Positions 63,527-64,000 of a stretch of 64,000 nt of DNA are shown piece after piece. The notes under the pieces are model-generated. The model saw only the letters and a list, made by a program, of their open reading frames with translations. It had not been told where the DNA came from and did not search any database. Made by a program: the position numbers and the translations under genes. The DNA comes from Dechloromonas hortensis (GTDB taxonomy: Bacteria; Pseudomonadota; Gammaproteobacteria; Burkholderiales; Rhodocyclaceae): the NCBI RefSeq assembly GCF_009469765.1, contig NZ_SSSQ01000007.1, positions 124,001 to 188,000 of the forward strand. Direction: 5' to 3'. The first letter of the stretch is position 1; each line of letters opens with the position of its first letter.

Positions 63527-64000
63527 AGATTACCTTGCTCGGCGCTGGCGCCTGGGGAACGGCGCTGTCCATTGCTTTTGCCGGCAAACATCAGGTTACC
63601 TTGTGGTCGCGGGAAGAGGACGTTGCGGTCGACCTGCGCGAAACGCGGGAAAACCATCGTTTCTTCCCGGGTTACCGGCTGCCGGAAGCGGTGCAGGTGT
63701 CGACCGATTTTGCTGCCGCCGTAGCAGATGCCGAGTTGCTGGTCGTGGCGACGCCGATTGCCGGCCTGCGTCCGACGGTCGAACGCTTGCAGGCGCTCGG
63801 CTGTACCTTGCCGATCTTGTGGGTGTGCAAGGGTTTCGAGGCCGGTAGTGGCAAATTGCCGCACCAGGTCGTCACCGAGGTGCTGGGGCCGCAGGCCGTT
63901 TGCGGTGCGCTGTCGGGTCCCAGTTTTGCCGAGGAAGTGGCAGCCGGGCAGCCGACCGCGGTCGCGCTGGCGGCCAATGATCCGGCCTTTGCCCGGGAAG
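63523..64000 (+). CDS. gpsA: Glycerol-3-phosphate dehydrogenase (NAD(P)+), partial
   Basis: The first 159 codons are present; the gene runs off the window. The dinucleotide site LLGAGAWGTALS and SGPSFAEEVAAGQPT are diagnostic. It makes glycerol-3-phosphate for phospholipid synthesis. Confidence 0.96.
   Translation, partial: MKITLLGAGAWGTALSIAFAGKHQVTLWSREEDVAVDLRETRENHRFFPGYRLPEAVQVSTDFAAAVADAELLVVATPIAGLRPTVERLQALGCTLPILWVCKGFEAGSGKLPHQVVTEVLGPQAVCGALSGPSFAEEVAAGQPTAVALAANDPAFARE

Overview
The window is GC-rich (about 60-65% by eye) single-copy chromosome of a betaproteobacterium, most likely a Rhodocyclales member of the Dechloromonas/Azonexus type. This placement rests on gene style: CxxCH-bearing DUF3365 sensors, cbb3-oxidase maturation factor CcoG with NsrR, TakP-type TRAP receptors, and adjacent darP/pmbA. 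It is inference, not a database match. No rRNA, tRNA, CRISPR array, insertion sequence or prophage was seen. The right edge cuts gpsA; the left 100 bases hold only a promoter and an unassigned edge.

Layout. 0.1-14.8 kb: signalling block with a heme-type GGDEF/EAL protein, a crotonase, an ABC-binding-domain histidine kinase, dnaE plus a WbuC-like cupin, a heme-type hybrid kinase behind a perfect FNR-type box, a soluble chemoreceptor and an HTH-receiver protein. 14.9-27.1 kb: a 2-Cys peroxiredoxin, then a tightly overlapping five-gene operon with a DabA (DUF2309) protein and four different NuoL/NuoM-like membrane subunits, then on the other strand a YjdM/PhnA-like zinc-ribbon protein and a SulP anion transporter, with a divergent small ribbon-helix-helix regulator. 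This is the most unusual locus: it looks like an enlarged DAB/Mps inorganic-carbon uptake system beside a possible bicarbonate or sulfate permease. 27.1-30.4 kb: periplasmic proteins (ABC receptor, DUF411, FccB-like flavoprotein).

30.4-40.0 kb: an AT-rich gap with three DnaA-box matches, then housekeeping genes metG, apbC/mrp, dcd, an arginine/lysine/ornithine decarboxylase, folA and pgi. 40.0-44.3 kb: a degraded-looking gap, ccoG divergent from nsrR with a near-consensus NsrR operator between them, an HPP membrane protein, a small lipoprotein and thyA. 44.5-53.8 kb: a PilZ-like protein, mog, darP, pmbA, two tandem TakP-like TRAP receptors, dps and the TRAP permease genes dctQM on the opposite strand. 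53.9-64.0 kb: phosphatase, glyA-nrdR-ribD, moeB overlapping ribD tail-to-tail, ctpA-envC, and an operon of an ArsR-type regulator with persulfide-sensor cysteine spacing, rhodanese, grxC, secB, an SH3-like protein and gpsA.

Together the genes suggest a facultatively anaerobic, respiratory organism that senses oxygen or redox state (FNR box, c-type heme sensors), nitric oxide (NsrR) and possibly sulfane sulfur, takes up organic acids by TRAP transport, and may concentrate inorganic carbon. Many genes start at a TAAAAT -10 box very close to the start codon.
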